Assembly (NCBI GenBank): GCA_965249835.1
Contig: CBDFMY010000003.1
Span: 248,001 to 312,000 of the forward strand
Direction of reading: 5' to 3'
DNA from: JAHRAW01 sp965249835
Lineage (GTDB): Bacteria > Pseudomonadota > Gammaproteobacteria > Arenicellales > Poriferihabitantaceae
Length of the DNA stretch: 64,000 nt
The notes beneath the pieces are model-generated. The model searched no databases. It was not told the origin of the DNA and saw nothing but the letters and a program-made list of their open reading frames with translations. The first letter of the stretch is position 1, and each line of letters begins with the position of its first letter. A program made the position numbers and the translations under genes. Shown one piece after another: positions 41,123-50,120 of the stretch.

Positions 41123-42316
41123 ATGAAGATGAAAAATCTATTTATTCAATCTGCTTGCGTCGCAATAGCGCTTTCCACCATCGGTGCTACCCATGCTGAC
41201 TCTGTCAAAATTGGCTTTGTCACCACATTAACGACGCCGGCCGGCATCATCGGAGCCGATATCAAAAACTCGGTTGAACTTGCCCTTGAACACATTGGTA
41301 ACAAGATGGGCAATCTGGACGTTGACCTCATCATGGAAGACGATGGCTTCAAGCCTGATATTGGTAAGCAGAAAACCGATAAACTGGTTAAGCAGGACGA
41401 CGTGGATTTCGTTGCCGGTTTTATCTGGTCACACGTTCTGCTCGCCTCGTTGAAATCCGTGGTTGATGCGGACAAATTTTTAATCAGTGCCAACGCCGGG
41501 CCTTCGCAAATTGCAGGCAAACGATGCCATCGCAACTTCTTCTCCACTTCGTGGCAAAACGACCAAACCCCGATGGCGCTCGGAGAGTACCTGAATCAGC
41601 AGGGTGTCAAGTCGCTTTACATTATGGCTCCCAACTATGCCGCCGGAAAAGATATGGTTGCAGGTCTTGAGAGTACTTTCAATGGCAAAATAAAAGGCAA
41701 GGACTTTACCAAGTGGGGTGCGGATGCACAGTTGGACTTCTCCGCCGAGCTTGCAAAAGCCAAAGCATCGGGTGCAGAAGCGATTTACGTGTTTTATCCC
41801 GGTAAAGCAGGCGGTCCATTCATCAAGCAGTACGAACAAGCAGGTCTGCGTAATGTGATGCCTCTTTATAGTGTCTTTACCGTCGATTCCAACACACTTC
41901 CGAAACTGCAAAATGCCAATCTGGATGGTGTATTGGGCTCAAAAAATACCCAACAGTGGTCGCCCGACATGGATAATGCAGCAAACAAGAAGTTTGTTGG
42001 TGACTATCTGGCAAGGCATGGCGTGTATCCCTCCTTTTACGGTGCCCAGGCTTACGACGCCATCATGCTTATTAAAAGCGCCGTGGAGGCTGTAAACGGC
42101 AATCTTGATGACAAGAACGGCATCCGCAATGCACTCAAAGCGGTAAACTACAATTCAGTACGTGGCAAATACAGCGTGGGTAACAATCACATGCCGATTC
42201 AGAATTTTTATCTTCGTGAAGTAGTCGAGGATGCTGAAGGCCGTTGGACTACCAGGATTGTCAAAACAGTTTACGAGAACCATCAAGACCCCTACGCCGC
42301 TACCTGCAAGATGTAA
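41123..42316 (+). CDS. ABC transporter substrate-binding protein (aromatic/branched-chain type)
   Basis: 397 residues with AGAGG before ATG 41123. The signal peptide ends after Ala25 (ATHA, then DSVKIGFVTTLTTPAGIIGA). It is a type-I periplasmic binding fold of the LivK family; related proteins bind benzoate and hydroxybenzoates. Next to four transporter genes and bclA it is most likely the aromatic acid receptor of the island. The 41016-41122 gap may hold a separate promoter. Confidence 0.9.
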   Translation: MKMKNLFIQSACVAIALSTIGATHADSVKIGFVTTLTTPAGIIGADIKNSVELALEHIGNKMGNLDVDLIMEDDGFKPDIGKQKTDKLVKQDDVDFVAGFIWSHVLLASLKSVVDADKFLISANAGPSQIAGKRCHRNFFSTSWQNDQTPMALGEYLNQQGVKSLYIMAPNYAAGKDMVAGLESTFNGKIKGKDFTKWGADAQLDFSAELAKAKASGAEAIYVFYPGKAGGPFIKQYEQAGLRNVMPLYSVFTVDSNTLPKLQNANLDGVLGSKNTQQWSPDMDNAANKKFVGDYLARHGVYPSFYGAQAYDAIMLIKSAVEAVNGNLDDKNGIRNALKAVNYNSVRGKYSVGNNHMPIQNFYLREVVEDAEGRWTTRIVKTVYENHQDPYAATCKM

Positions 42317-42413
42317 TCGAGTTGGTTTATCTCCCCTACCAAATGTTGTCAGTCGCGCAACTTCTGGCAGGGTGAGCGACAAACTCTAATATTCTACCCG
42401 GAGTAATTCAATA

Positions 42414-43340
42414 ATGGACTGGAATCTTTTAATTACTCAGTTGATGAATGGGCTACAGCTTGGCCTCCTGTTGTTTTTACTGGCCTCTGGCCTGACGCTA
42501 ATCTTTGGGATAATGGATTTTATTAACTTGTCCCACGGTTCCTTCTACATGATTGGCGCCTACTTTTGCGGTGCTATTGTTGCCAGGACAGGGTCGTTTA
42601 CTTTGGGCATTGTGATAGCTCTGGTTGGCGTATTTATTGTTGGTGCTGCGGTTGAATGGTTCATCGCTCGCAAGCTCTATCGAAAGAGTCACCTTGATCA
42701 TATTTTGGTGACCTTTGGCCTCATTCTAATCTTCGACACACTCGTCCATTTGATTTGGGGGGCATCCGGCATGTCAATCCCGCTGCCGGAAGTATTAAAC
42801 GGACAAATCACCATGGGTTCATTAGTGCTTCCCACTTATCGGTTGGTTATTATTATTGCCGGATTGTTAGTCGCCGCTGGCCTCTATGTCATGGTTGCCA
42901 AAACGCGGCTCGGCATGCTGATTCGCGCCGGGGCGGCTAATCGCACGATGGTAGAAGCACTTGGTATCAATATCGACCGCCTGTTTCTAATCGTCTTTGC
43001 CATTGGTGCATCTATGGCCGGTCTCGCCGGGGTGCTAATTGCACCGATTACAGAAGCAAGTATCGGCATGGGTAATGACATCATTATCATCGCCTTTGTC
43101 GTAGTGATTGTCGGCGGCATTGGTTCCATCAAAGGTGCTTTTTATGCCGGACTAATTATTGGCTTGATGGAGACCATGAGTCGTTCCTATTTGGATGATT
43201 TGTTGAAACTCTTTATCCCCGGCGATTATGCAGAAACTGCAGCTCCTGCCATATCAGCCGTGGTGGTCTATATCCTGATGGCAGCTATACTTGCGTTTCG
43301 ACCTCAAGGTCTGTTTCCACCGGCCGGGGCGAAATCATGA
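42414..43340 (+). CDS. ABC permease, LivH type
   Basis: 308 residues, about eight hydrophobic segments. NGLQLGLLLFLLASGLTLIF with GIMDFINLSHGSFYMIGAY is the LivH signature. It is the first of the two membrane subunits of the importer. Its last 4 nt overlap the next permease (ATGA). Confidence 0.93.
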   Translation: MDWNLLITQLMNGLQLGLLLFLLASGLTLIFGIMDFINLSHGSFYMIGAYFCGAIVARTGSFTLGIVIALVGVFIVGAAVEWFIARKLYRKSHLDHILVTFGLILIFDTLVHLIWGASGMSIPLPEVLNGQITMGSLVLPTYRLVIIIAGLLVAAGLYVMVAKTRLGMLIRAGAANRTMVEALGINIDRLFLIVFAIGASMAGLAGVLIAPITEASIGMGNDIIIIAFVVVIVGGIGSIKGAFYAGLIIGLMETMSRSYLDDLLKLFIPGDYAETAAPAISAVVVYILMAAILAFRPQGLFPPAGAKS

Positions 43341-44299
43341 TTAGACTGCCACAAGAGTTTTCTTCCAAGGTGTATCTTGTGATAATCGCTTTTCTGGCAG
43401 TCGCGCCTTGGATTTTCCAATGGATTAATCAACCATTTTATCTTGACCTACTCAGTCGTGCCCTGATTCTTGCTATTGCGGCGATTAGTCTCAACCTGAT
43501 ACTTGGGTATGGGGGGATGGTTAGTTTGGGACACGCTGCGTACCTGGGCATTGGTGCCTACTGTGTAGGAATTCCGGCTTACTATGAGTATTACAACGGT
43601 TGGCTACATATTGGTTTGGCAATAGGAGTCAGTGCCACCTTTGCTCTGATTACCGGCTTAATCAGCCTGCGCACTAAGGGTGTCTACTTCATTATGATCA
43701 CCTTGGCGTTTAGTCAGGTGGTCTATTTCACGTTTTTGAGTTTGGAGGAGTATGGCGCAGATGATGGCTTGGTGATTTATCTGCGTAGCGAATTTCCCTT
43801 CTGGTTGTCCATGGAATCCAGCACGGCGCTCTATTACTGGATATTTGCTCTGCTGATTATCACTCTGCTACTAATTCACAAATTAATTCACGCGCAATTT
43901 GGGCGTGTAATTGTGGGTTCAAAGTTCAATGAGCAACGTATGCAGTCACTGGGTTTTAATACCTATCGCTATCGACTGACCTGTTATGTTTTGTCTGCAA
44001 TTATCTGTAGTCTTGCCGGTGTTCTACTTGGCAATTTCACCGGCTTTATCAGTCCTGAAATGATGGGATGGACACGCTCTGGGGAACTCATATTCATGGT
44101 CATTATTGGTGGTGTCGGTACCGCGATTGGACCGCTTATTGGCACCATCACATTTATGCTTCTGGAAGAAATTCTGTCCGCAATGACCGTCTACTGGCAT
44201 CTCATATTAGGTGTCATTCTGATTGCTTTGGTGCTGTTTGGCAAAGGCGGGCTCCATGGCATCCTCTCCGGTTTCGATCAATCGAAGGCGGGAAAATGA
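43337..44299 (+). CDS. ABC permease, LivM type
   Basis: 320 residues, polytopic. ILAIAAISLNLILGYGGMVS with LGHAAYLGIGAY is the LivM signature, and the EAA-like loop GVGTAIGPLIG is present. It is the second membrane subunit of the aromatic-acid importer. It overlaps both neighbours by 4 nt. Confidence 0.93.
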   Translation: MIRLPQEFSSKVYLVIIAFLAVAPWIFQWINQPFYLDLLSRALILAIAAISLNLILGYGGMVSLGHAAYLGIGAYCVGIPAYYEYYNGWLHIGLAIGVSATFALITGLISLRTKGVYFIMITLAFSQVVYFTFLSLEEYGADDGLVIYLRSEFPFWLSMESSTALYYWIFALLIITLLLIHKLIHAQFGRVIVGSKFNEQRMQSLGFNTYRYRLTCYVLSAIICSLAGVLLGNFTGFISPEMMGWTRSGELIFMVIIGGVGTAIGPLIGTITFMLLEEILSAMTVYWHLILGVILIALVLFGKGGLHGILSGFDQSKAGK

Positions 44300-45048
44300 G
44301 CCGCCCACTGCTTGAAATTTCTAATCTGAATAAAAGTTTTGGTGGCATTATCGCCACCAAAGATGTGAACCTGAATGTCATGCAAGGTGAAATACATGCG
44401 GTCATCGGACCCAATGGTGCCGGGAAAACTACGCTCATCTCCCAGCTTTCAGGCCAGTTGAAACCGAACAGTGGGAGTATTCGTTTCGACAATCATGACA
44501 TTACCCGTTACAGCATTGCGAAACGAGCCCGTGCAGGACTGGCGCGATCGTTCCAGATTACCAGTGTCATCATGCCGATGACCCTTCTCGAAAATGTGAT
44601 GTTGGCAGTACAAGGCACCACCGGTCACTCATTCCGTTTCTGGCAACCGGTTAAGGAAGATAAATCTATGGTAGATGTCGCGATGCAAAGCCTCTCTCAG
44701 GTTGGTTTGGATAATCGTGCAGATCGCTTGGCGGCCAACGTCTCGCATGGAGAACAACGGCAGTTGGAGATTGCGATGGCGTTGGCCATGAATCCTAAAA
44801 TGCTCCTGCTGGATGAGTCCATGGCAGGTATGGGCAAAGATGAATCTAACAACATAATCACAATACTTAATAAGTTGAAAGGCAATAAGACTATTTTACT
44901 GATCGAACATGATATGGATGCGGTTTTTAATTTGGCCGATAAATTGTCGGTGATGGTTAATGGCCATGTCATTGTTACTGATACTGTCATTAACGTTCGT
45001 AACAACCCGGAAGTACAAAAAGCTTATCTCGGGGATGGTCATGCTTGA
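44296..45048 (+). CDS. ABC ATPase, LivG type
   Basis: 250 residues from ATG 44296, overlapping the LivM stop (ATGA); an upstream frame from 44068 is a shadow. Walker A is GPNGAGKTT, the signature is the variant VSHGEQRQLEIAMALA (SHGEQ, common in LivG), and Walker B is MLLLDES. The final H-loop is IEHDM. It energises the importer. Confidence 0.94.
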   Translation: MSRPLLEISNLNKSFGGIIATKDVNLNVMQGEIHAVIGPNGAGKTTLISQLSGQLKPNSGSIRFDNHDITRYSIAKRARAGLARSFQITSVIMPMTLLENVMLAVQGTTGHSFRFWQPVKEDKSMVDVAMQSLSQVGLDNRADRLAANVSHGEQRQLEIAMALAMNPKMLLLDESMAGMGKDESNNIITILNKLKGNKTILLIEHDMDAVFNLADKLSVMVNGHVIVTDTVINVRNNPEVQKAYLGDGHA

Positions 45049-45742
45049 GATCGATAATATAGAAACGTATTACGGCTCTATCCAAGCGCTGTTCGGCATG
45101 TCACTGCAGTGTGAGAAATATAAAGTTACCACGTTGATTGGAAGAAATGGGATGGGCAAAACTACTACTGTGGAATCTGTCATGGGCATCAATCCTGTTA
45201 AAAGAGGGAAAATTACATTCAATGGACGGTGTATTAGTCGACTCCGGTCATTCAAAATCGCGCAACTCGGGATTGGACTGGTACCGGAAGAAAGACAGAT
45301 ATTTCCAAACCTGAGCGTTCGCGAAAATCTGATTGCTACAGCGGTGAATGACAGCAACAACAAACATTCCTGGACACTGGGACGTGTTGTCGATCTCTTT
45401 CCCTGCTTGGCTGAACGTCTTGACAATATGGGAAATCAGCTCTCTGGTGGTGAGCAGCAAATGCTTGCAATCGGCAGAGCATTGATGCTGAATCCAAAGC
45501 TACTGATTTTGGACGAAGCCACTGAAGGTCTTGCTCCGCTCATTCGGCAAGAAATTTGGGCAAGACTCACCGAACTCAAGGAAACAGGACTAACGATACT
45601 ACTGATTGACAAGAATATTAATGAGTTGGCAAATATTACTGACCGTCATTACATCATCGAGAAAGGTCGGGTTGTTTGGAACGGTGATTCATCTGCGTTA
45701 TTCGCTGATGCTGATCTTAAATCTCGCTATCTTGGCGTCTAA
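45041..45742 (+). CDS. ABC ATPase, LivF type
   Basis: 233 residues from ATG 45041 with CGGGGA 5 nt upstream, overlapping the LivG stop by 8 nt. Walker A is GRNGMGKTT, the signature is LSGGEQQMLAIGRALM and Walker B is LLILDEA. The H-loop His is replaced by Lys (LLIDKNINEL), as in many LivF proteins. It is the last gene of the transporter; nothing of note lies between 45743 and 45845. Confidence 0.93.
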   Translation: MLEIDNIETYYGSIQALFGMSLQCEKYKVTTLIGRNGMGKTTTVESVMGINPVKRGKITFNGRCISRLRSFKIAQLGIGLVPEERQIFPNLSVRENLIATAVNDSNNKHSWTLGRVVDLFPCLAERLDNMGNQLSGGEQQMLAIGRALMLNPKLLILDEATEGLAPLIRQEIWARLTELKETGLTILLIDKNINELANITDRHYIIEKGRVVWNGDSSALFADADLKSRYLGV

Positions 45743-45845
45743 TTGCTGTTGTCTGGAAATGAATCGACAGTTGCGTGACACAATTCTCTATATGCTCAAT
45801 TTCTGCAGGGGAAGGTTATGAGCGGAACAGCATTACCGTAAACGC

Positions 45846-46138
45846 ATGAAACCAGATTTTTTATTTGTTTTGTTCACGGTGCCGTTAAGTTTGCAGATCG
45901 GGTCCGGTCAACATTCTGTTGGCCGGTTTGGGGCAAATCATGGGATTCGTAAAAATCCGCCATTTGTCGGTGGTTTGATTTGTTCGGTAACGCTGATTTC
46001 GATTGCCTGCTTGCTAGGGCTGCAAGTTTTTCTACAAAACAAGATTGTTTATCGAGGTTTGATTATTGTCGGATCGTTTTACATCATGCATCTGACTGTT
46101 AAGTTGTATCGTCTGCAGTCGCAAAATATTGAAAAAAG
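45846..46138 (+). pseudogene. Decayed LysE-family exporter, 5' part
   Basis: About 95 codons: the opening FLFVLFTVPLSLQIGSGQ corresponds to the LysE pattern with the PGP motif lost, FGANHGIRKN matches the following conserved loop, and two hydrophobic segments follow. At about 46138 the sequence becomes 16S rRNA and the frame runs on meaninglessly to 46262. It is both mutated and truncated, so it is not functional as an exporter. Confidence 0.7.
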
Positions 46139-46358
<220 letters not shown>

Positions 46359-46406
46359 ACACCAAAAGAGACTTCATCGTTTCGGAGCGTCCACACAATT
46401 TTCTTG
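46359..46406 (+). repeat. 16S-23S spacer-like segment
   Basis: This follows directly on the 16S 3' end, as the transcribed spacer would, and includes GCGTCCACACAATTT, a phrase common in gammaproteobacterial spacers. Bases 46368-46406 match 26916-26954 at 37 of 39 positions. Confidence 0.65.
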
Positions 46407-46435
46407 GATGGTTGAACAAGAAGGTCCATAACGCA

Positions 46436-46469
46436 ACGCGCGGGATTTTAAATTCCCGTGCGTTTTTTT
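46436..46469 (+). terminator. Intrinsic terminator
   Basis: Stem ACGCGCGGGA / TCCCGTGCGT (one wobble) with a TTTTAAAT loop, followed by seven T. It would stop plus-strand transcription after the rRNA fragment. It lies between convergent units; the opposite gene ends at 46488. Confidence 0.8.
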
Positions 46470-46487
46470 CGCACCCGTTCACTCCAA

Positions 46488-47180
46488 TTAGTGATAATCG
46501 CTCCCAATAGAACCGAAACGACTTTCCGTCCATTTCGAGAAACGTAAAACGGGATAGCAATATACGAAATAAAAGACGGCAATCAAAAGGTAGATAAACA
46601 TGATATCTCCTGGCATCCGCATAATGGCAACTTCGCCCTGACGCGTTAGTTCGGAAATTCCAATGACAGACAAAATCGCCGTGCTCTTGATTACAATCAC
46701 ATAGACGCTTGCCATTGGTGGCACGGTCAATTTGAGGGCTTGTGGAATAACCACATTGTATAGCGCCTGCGACTTGGACATACCCACCGAACGTGCGGCT
46801 TCTTCCTGCCCTGAAGGCACTGCAAAAATTGCAGACGCAATAATCTCAGTAACATACCCCGATGTGTATAGTGACAACGATACAATCGCAGCGGTAAAAC
46901 TATCGAAACTCAACCATTCAACCCCAGTTGATGGCAAAACAAAATAAATAATGTAGAGTTGAACTAAATAGGGTGAGCCACGCAGAATGTGTAAGTAAAA
47001 ATTTATGCCACGGGTAAACCAGGAAAAGTGCAGCGTCTTCAGCACGCCTAGGGCGAAGCCCAAAAACGAACCTAGCAAAATCGCGATGATAGAGATTTTA
47101 AATGTGACGAACAGCCCTTGCATTAGAAACGGCGACAGGCTATCAATGATTTCCCATTTGTTATAAAGCCATTCCATCAT
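46488..47180 (-). CDS. Polar amino-acid ABC permease (HisM/GlnP family)
   Basis: 230 residues from ATG 47180 (GGGATTAAA upstream). LMQGLFVTFKISIIAILLGS is the usual opening, and the EAA loop is GQEEAARSVGMSKSQALYNV with VIPQALKLTVPP. About five membrane segments. Together with the preceding permease it would form the channel of an amino-acid importer. No ATPase gene is adjacent; downstream is the terminator and rRNA debris, so an ATPase gene may have been lost there. Confidence 0.9.
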   Translation of the reverse strand: MMEWLYNKWEIIDSLSPFLMQGLFVTFKISIIAILLGSFLGFALGVLKTLHFSWFTRGINFYLHILRGSPYLVQLYIIYFVLPSTGVEWLSFDSFTAAIVSLSLYTSGYVTEIIASAIFAVPSGQEEAARSVGMSKSQALYNVVIPQALKLTVPPMASVYVIVIKSTAILSVIGISELTRQGEVAIMRMPGDIMFIYLLIAVFYFVYCYPVLRFSKWTESRFGSIGSDYH

Positions 47181-47190
47181 TTTAATCCCA

Positions 47191-47883
47191 TCAGTTGCTT
47201 CGCCAGGCTGAACCGCCCAGCTTCGTTTGCACAAACCCGGAAAAAATCAACATCAAGATATAAATGGCGAGATAGCAAATTGCCGTTGTGACATAGCTTT
47301 CCGTGGCAACCACAGTTTCGGAGAACATCAAAAGCCCGGCCCCCATCAACTCAAACACTGCAATGATGCTAAGCAATGACGTATCCTTGATTAATATCGC
47401 TGTTTGGCCGAGCAAAGGTGGGATCACATTAGAAATTCCTTGAGGCAAGGTGACGTAAATCATGACTTGGCGCTGGTTCATACCTACGGATCTGGCACCT
47501 TCGATCTGCCCCTTGGCGACGGATTCGATGCCAGCGCGTATGATTTCACCCATATGGGGTGCGGTATGTATAGTCAGCGCGATAATGCCAGTTTGTCTTT
47601 CATCAAAGAAATTACCGAAAGGCAACAACGCTGGAAGACCATAATAGACGAGATAAATCTGAATCAGTAGCGGCGTTGAACGGATGAACTGGATATAGCC
47701 AGCGGCAGTACGCCAGATAACACCGATGCGTGACATGCGCGCTAATGCAACACCTGTTCCCAGCGTGAAAGAAAGTATCAGGCAAAGCCCCGACATCCAT
47801 ATTGTCGTGAATACGCCTTGTGCAAAGACTTCCCAATACTGTCCGACTATGCGGTAATTATAGTAATCAAGAAGCCAATCCAT
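47191..47883 (-). CDS. Polar amino-acid ABC permease (HisQ/GlnP family)
   Basis: 230 residues. FAQGVFTTIWMSGLCLILSF, the EAA loop KGQIEGARSVGMNQRQVMIY, and VTLPQGISNVIPPLLGQTAI identify the family. It precedes the second permease by 10 bp and follows the broken binding-protein gene by 96 bp. Substrate unknown. Confidence 0.9.
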   Translation of the reverse strand: MDWLLDYYNYRIVGQYWEVFAQGVFTTIWMSGLCLILSFTLGTGVALARMSRIGVIWRTAAGYIQFIRSTPLLIQIYLVYYGLPALLPFGNFFDERQTGIIALTIHTAPHMGEIIRAGIESVAKGQIEGARSVGMNQRQVMIYVTLPQGISNVIPPLLGQTAILIKDTSLLSIIAVFELMGAGLLMFSETVVATESYVTTAICYLAIYILMLIFSGFVQTKLGGSAWRSN

Positions 47884-47979
47884 ACTTGTCCAAACCTGCT
47901 ACTTACCACTTATATTAGTTCGTTATCTGCTACGGCAACCCTAAACGGTTGCCGTAGCGTCGCATATTGCTAGTGGAGG

Positions 47980-48651
47980 TTATTTATGAGCTGCTTCCCA
48001 TTCTGTGGAATGCCACCAATACTGGAGCTTTGCATCGAGACGGCCGTCAAGTTTAATCGTGCGCATGTAATTATCCAGTGCCAATAGCAGATGAAGTGAG
48101 TTTGGCCGCACCGCAAAACCCAATGGTTCTTTCGACAACTGGCCATCCAGCACAACCAGACTTGGATCTGAATTAACAAACGAAGCGATGGTTGCTCGGT
48201 CAGTAATACCGCCATCTATTCGTCCGGCAGTAACCGCTTGAACTGTCTGCGCTGTGCCACCGGCATACTCTTTTAGTTCTGCATTGGAAAGTAATTTGCG
48301 TGCAATTTCAGACCAAGATGAAGCCTGGGTTGCGCCAACAGAAAGACCTTTTTTGTTCAAATCTTCCCAAGAACTAAATCCCTTGTCGGCTTTGGCGAAT
48401 GCAACAATTTCTGAATAGAAAACAGGTTCGGTGAACACAATTTGCATGTGACGTTTCGCGGTTGGCGTCATATCAGCGGCGATCAAATCTGCCTTGCCGG
48501 AACTTAACGCCGGAATCAGGCCTTTCCAATCGTAATCTTGAATCACCAATTCGACTTCCATATCGTCAGCCATCATTTGTGCAATCTCGATGGCAAGGCC
48601 AGTACGCTTTCCATTCTTATTGATAAAGCTTACCGGCGTGTATAAGCTCAC
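47980..48651 (-). pseudogene. Amino-acid ABC transporter binding protein lacking its N-terminus
   Basis: 223 codons from GTG 48651. The SBP_bac_3 fold is recognisable: YTPVSFINKNGKRTGLAIEI, QDYDWKGLIPALSSGKADLI, ADMTPTAKRHMQIVFTEPVF. However, the signal peptide and first beta strand are missing. The upstream DNA codes for a transposase C-terminus whose stop (TGA) overlaps the GTG. A protein made from here would stay in the cytoplasm, so the importer is most likely dead. Confidence 0.8.
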
Positions 48652-48890
48652 TGTTTCGCTGACAGATTCTTCCTCATTTCCAGTGGTGTTTTAGCACCGA
48701 TTCCCTGATGCGGCCAATGCTCGTTGTAGTAGAAAAGGTAGAGTTCCAGCTGCTGCTTGAACTCATCCAAACTCTCAAACACCGTATCGTCTATCAGGTC
48801 ATCATTCAACGTCCGCCAAAACCGCTCCACCTTGCCATTGGTCTGCGGTCGATAGGGGCGCGTGTAGCGATGACGAATGCCTTTCGCATA
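48648..48890 (-). pseudogene. Transposase C-terminal fragment
   Basis: About 80 codons of a DDE transposase tail: RHRYTRPYRPQTNGKVERFW includes the catalytic Glu, then YYNEHWPHQGIGAKTPLEMR. It resembles the IS481/IS3 integrase core but is not the same as the other IS copies in this window. A stop codon lies immediately upstream of WYAKGIRHRY. It is fused end to start with the truncated binding-protein gene. Confidence 0.8.
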
Positions 48891-48939
48891 CCACCGTCAT
48901 TTGCGGCAAAGCCGCCGGTTTTGTGCGCAACAGAACTTA

Positions 48940-50033
48940 GATTCAACTCTTAAGTGCAACTTCACCGTGAATAATGCCAGAAACATTCTGGATTCTTGGC
49001 ATGACGAAAAAAGGAAGCCGACATGCAGATAAAGCACATCGGCTTCCGGGTGCGTGGGTTCTATACTGTGGCTTCTTTTGCCTTAAAGGAGCACCACATG
49101 AGCACTTCTGCCCAACAGAAACGTCACGCCCTGATATTCTGGGAAAATCACGGCCTCAAAGCAACCATGGATTATGCCAATGTCAGCCGCTCAACCCTCT
49201 ACGCCTGGCGGAAAACCGCACGCGAACGTGGTGTGGCAGGGCTTGCTGATCGTAGCAAAGTGCCGCGTCACCGGCGCTGCCGTCAGTGGCCACGGATAGT
49301 GCGCGATCGTATCCGCCACCTGCGCCGGCGCCATCCCAACCTCGGACCGCACAAGGTCCGGGTGCTACTGGCACCCTAGTGTAAACAACACCGCCTGGCT
49401 TGCCCCAGCGCACGCACCATCGCCAGACTAATCGCCGATGCGGATGACAAAATGCGCATGGTGGCATTGCGCCTCGACCGCAAGGGGCGCACCAACCCCA
49501 TCAAAAAAGCCCACCGAGAGCGCCTCGGGCGCAACCTGCACACCCAATTCCCCGGCCAATGCGTCGCCTTTGATACCGTAGTGCGCTTCATCGGCACCAC
49601 CCGCCGTTATATCTTCACCGCCACCGACCACGCCAGCCGCTTCGCACAACTGGTGCAGACCCTGTTTCCGGCACCCATCCGCCAAGTGCTGACCGACAAC
49701 GGCAGCGAGTTCCTCGGCGCCTTTGACCAATACGCCCAACAGCAGGGCTGGCGACATTGCCATACCTATCCCCGATGTCCGAAAATGAATGCGTATAATG
49801 AACGATTCAATCGCACCATTCAGGAGGAGTTTGTGGACTACCGAGAAGACCTGTTGCTCGACGACCTGCCGGGCTTCAACGACCATCTACTGGGATATTT
49901 ACAACGCTATAACGGCGAACGTCCGCACTACGGACTGAACTACCTGACCCCCTGTCAATCCATCGCCAAACTTTTGCCCGATTTGTCCAGATCATGGTGG
50001 CATCATACAACCGATGAAGGAAAGGTGAGATGC
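48940..50033 (+). repeat. IS30 left-end fragment split by another IS
   Basis: 48940-48967 and 50010-50033, joined, reproduce about 48 bases of the IS30 left end (25782-25829), starting GATTCAACTCTTAAGTGCAA and ending GGTGAGATGC. The two parts are separated by the IS at 48968-50009. Outside them nothing of IS30 is left. Confidence 0.85.
48968..50009 (+). mobile_element. IS3/IS481-type insertion sequence, copy 2, with 4-bp target duplication
   Basis: 1042 bp with inverted ends TGAATAATGCCAGAAACATT (left) and TGTATGATGCCACCATGATC (right, inward). The direct repeats ACCG at 48964-48967 and 50010-50013 are a target-site duplication. It is inserted in an IS30 end fragment. It is the same family as 36921-38000. 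Confidence 0.88.
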
Positions 50034-50072
50034 AGTTATAATCCGCTCGAAATCAATAAAACTTCCCGGTAG
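49098..50072 (+). pseudogene. Transposase of IS copy 2 with an in-frame TAG
   Basis: ATG 49098 follows AAAGGAG. The frame is continuous except for TAG at 49377-49379, after VRVLLAP and before CKQHRLACPSARTIA. DDE residues are in CVAFDTV, VLTDNGSEF and NERFNRTIQEEF. The C-terminus extends beyond the IS end into the IS30 remnant, taking its stop from flanking DNA. Apart from the amber codon it looks complete. Confidence 0.83.
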
Positions 50073-50120
50073 CAATCATCCCCGATTTTTGCCAACCGCA
50101 CACAACCAATAAGGACTCCC

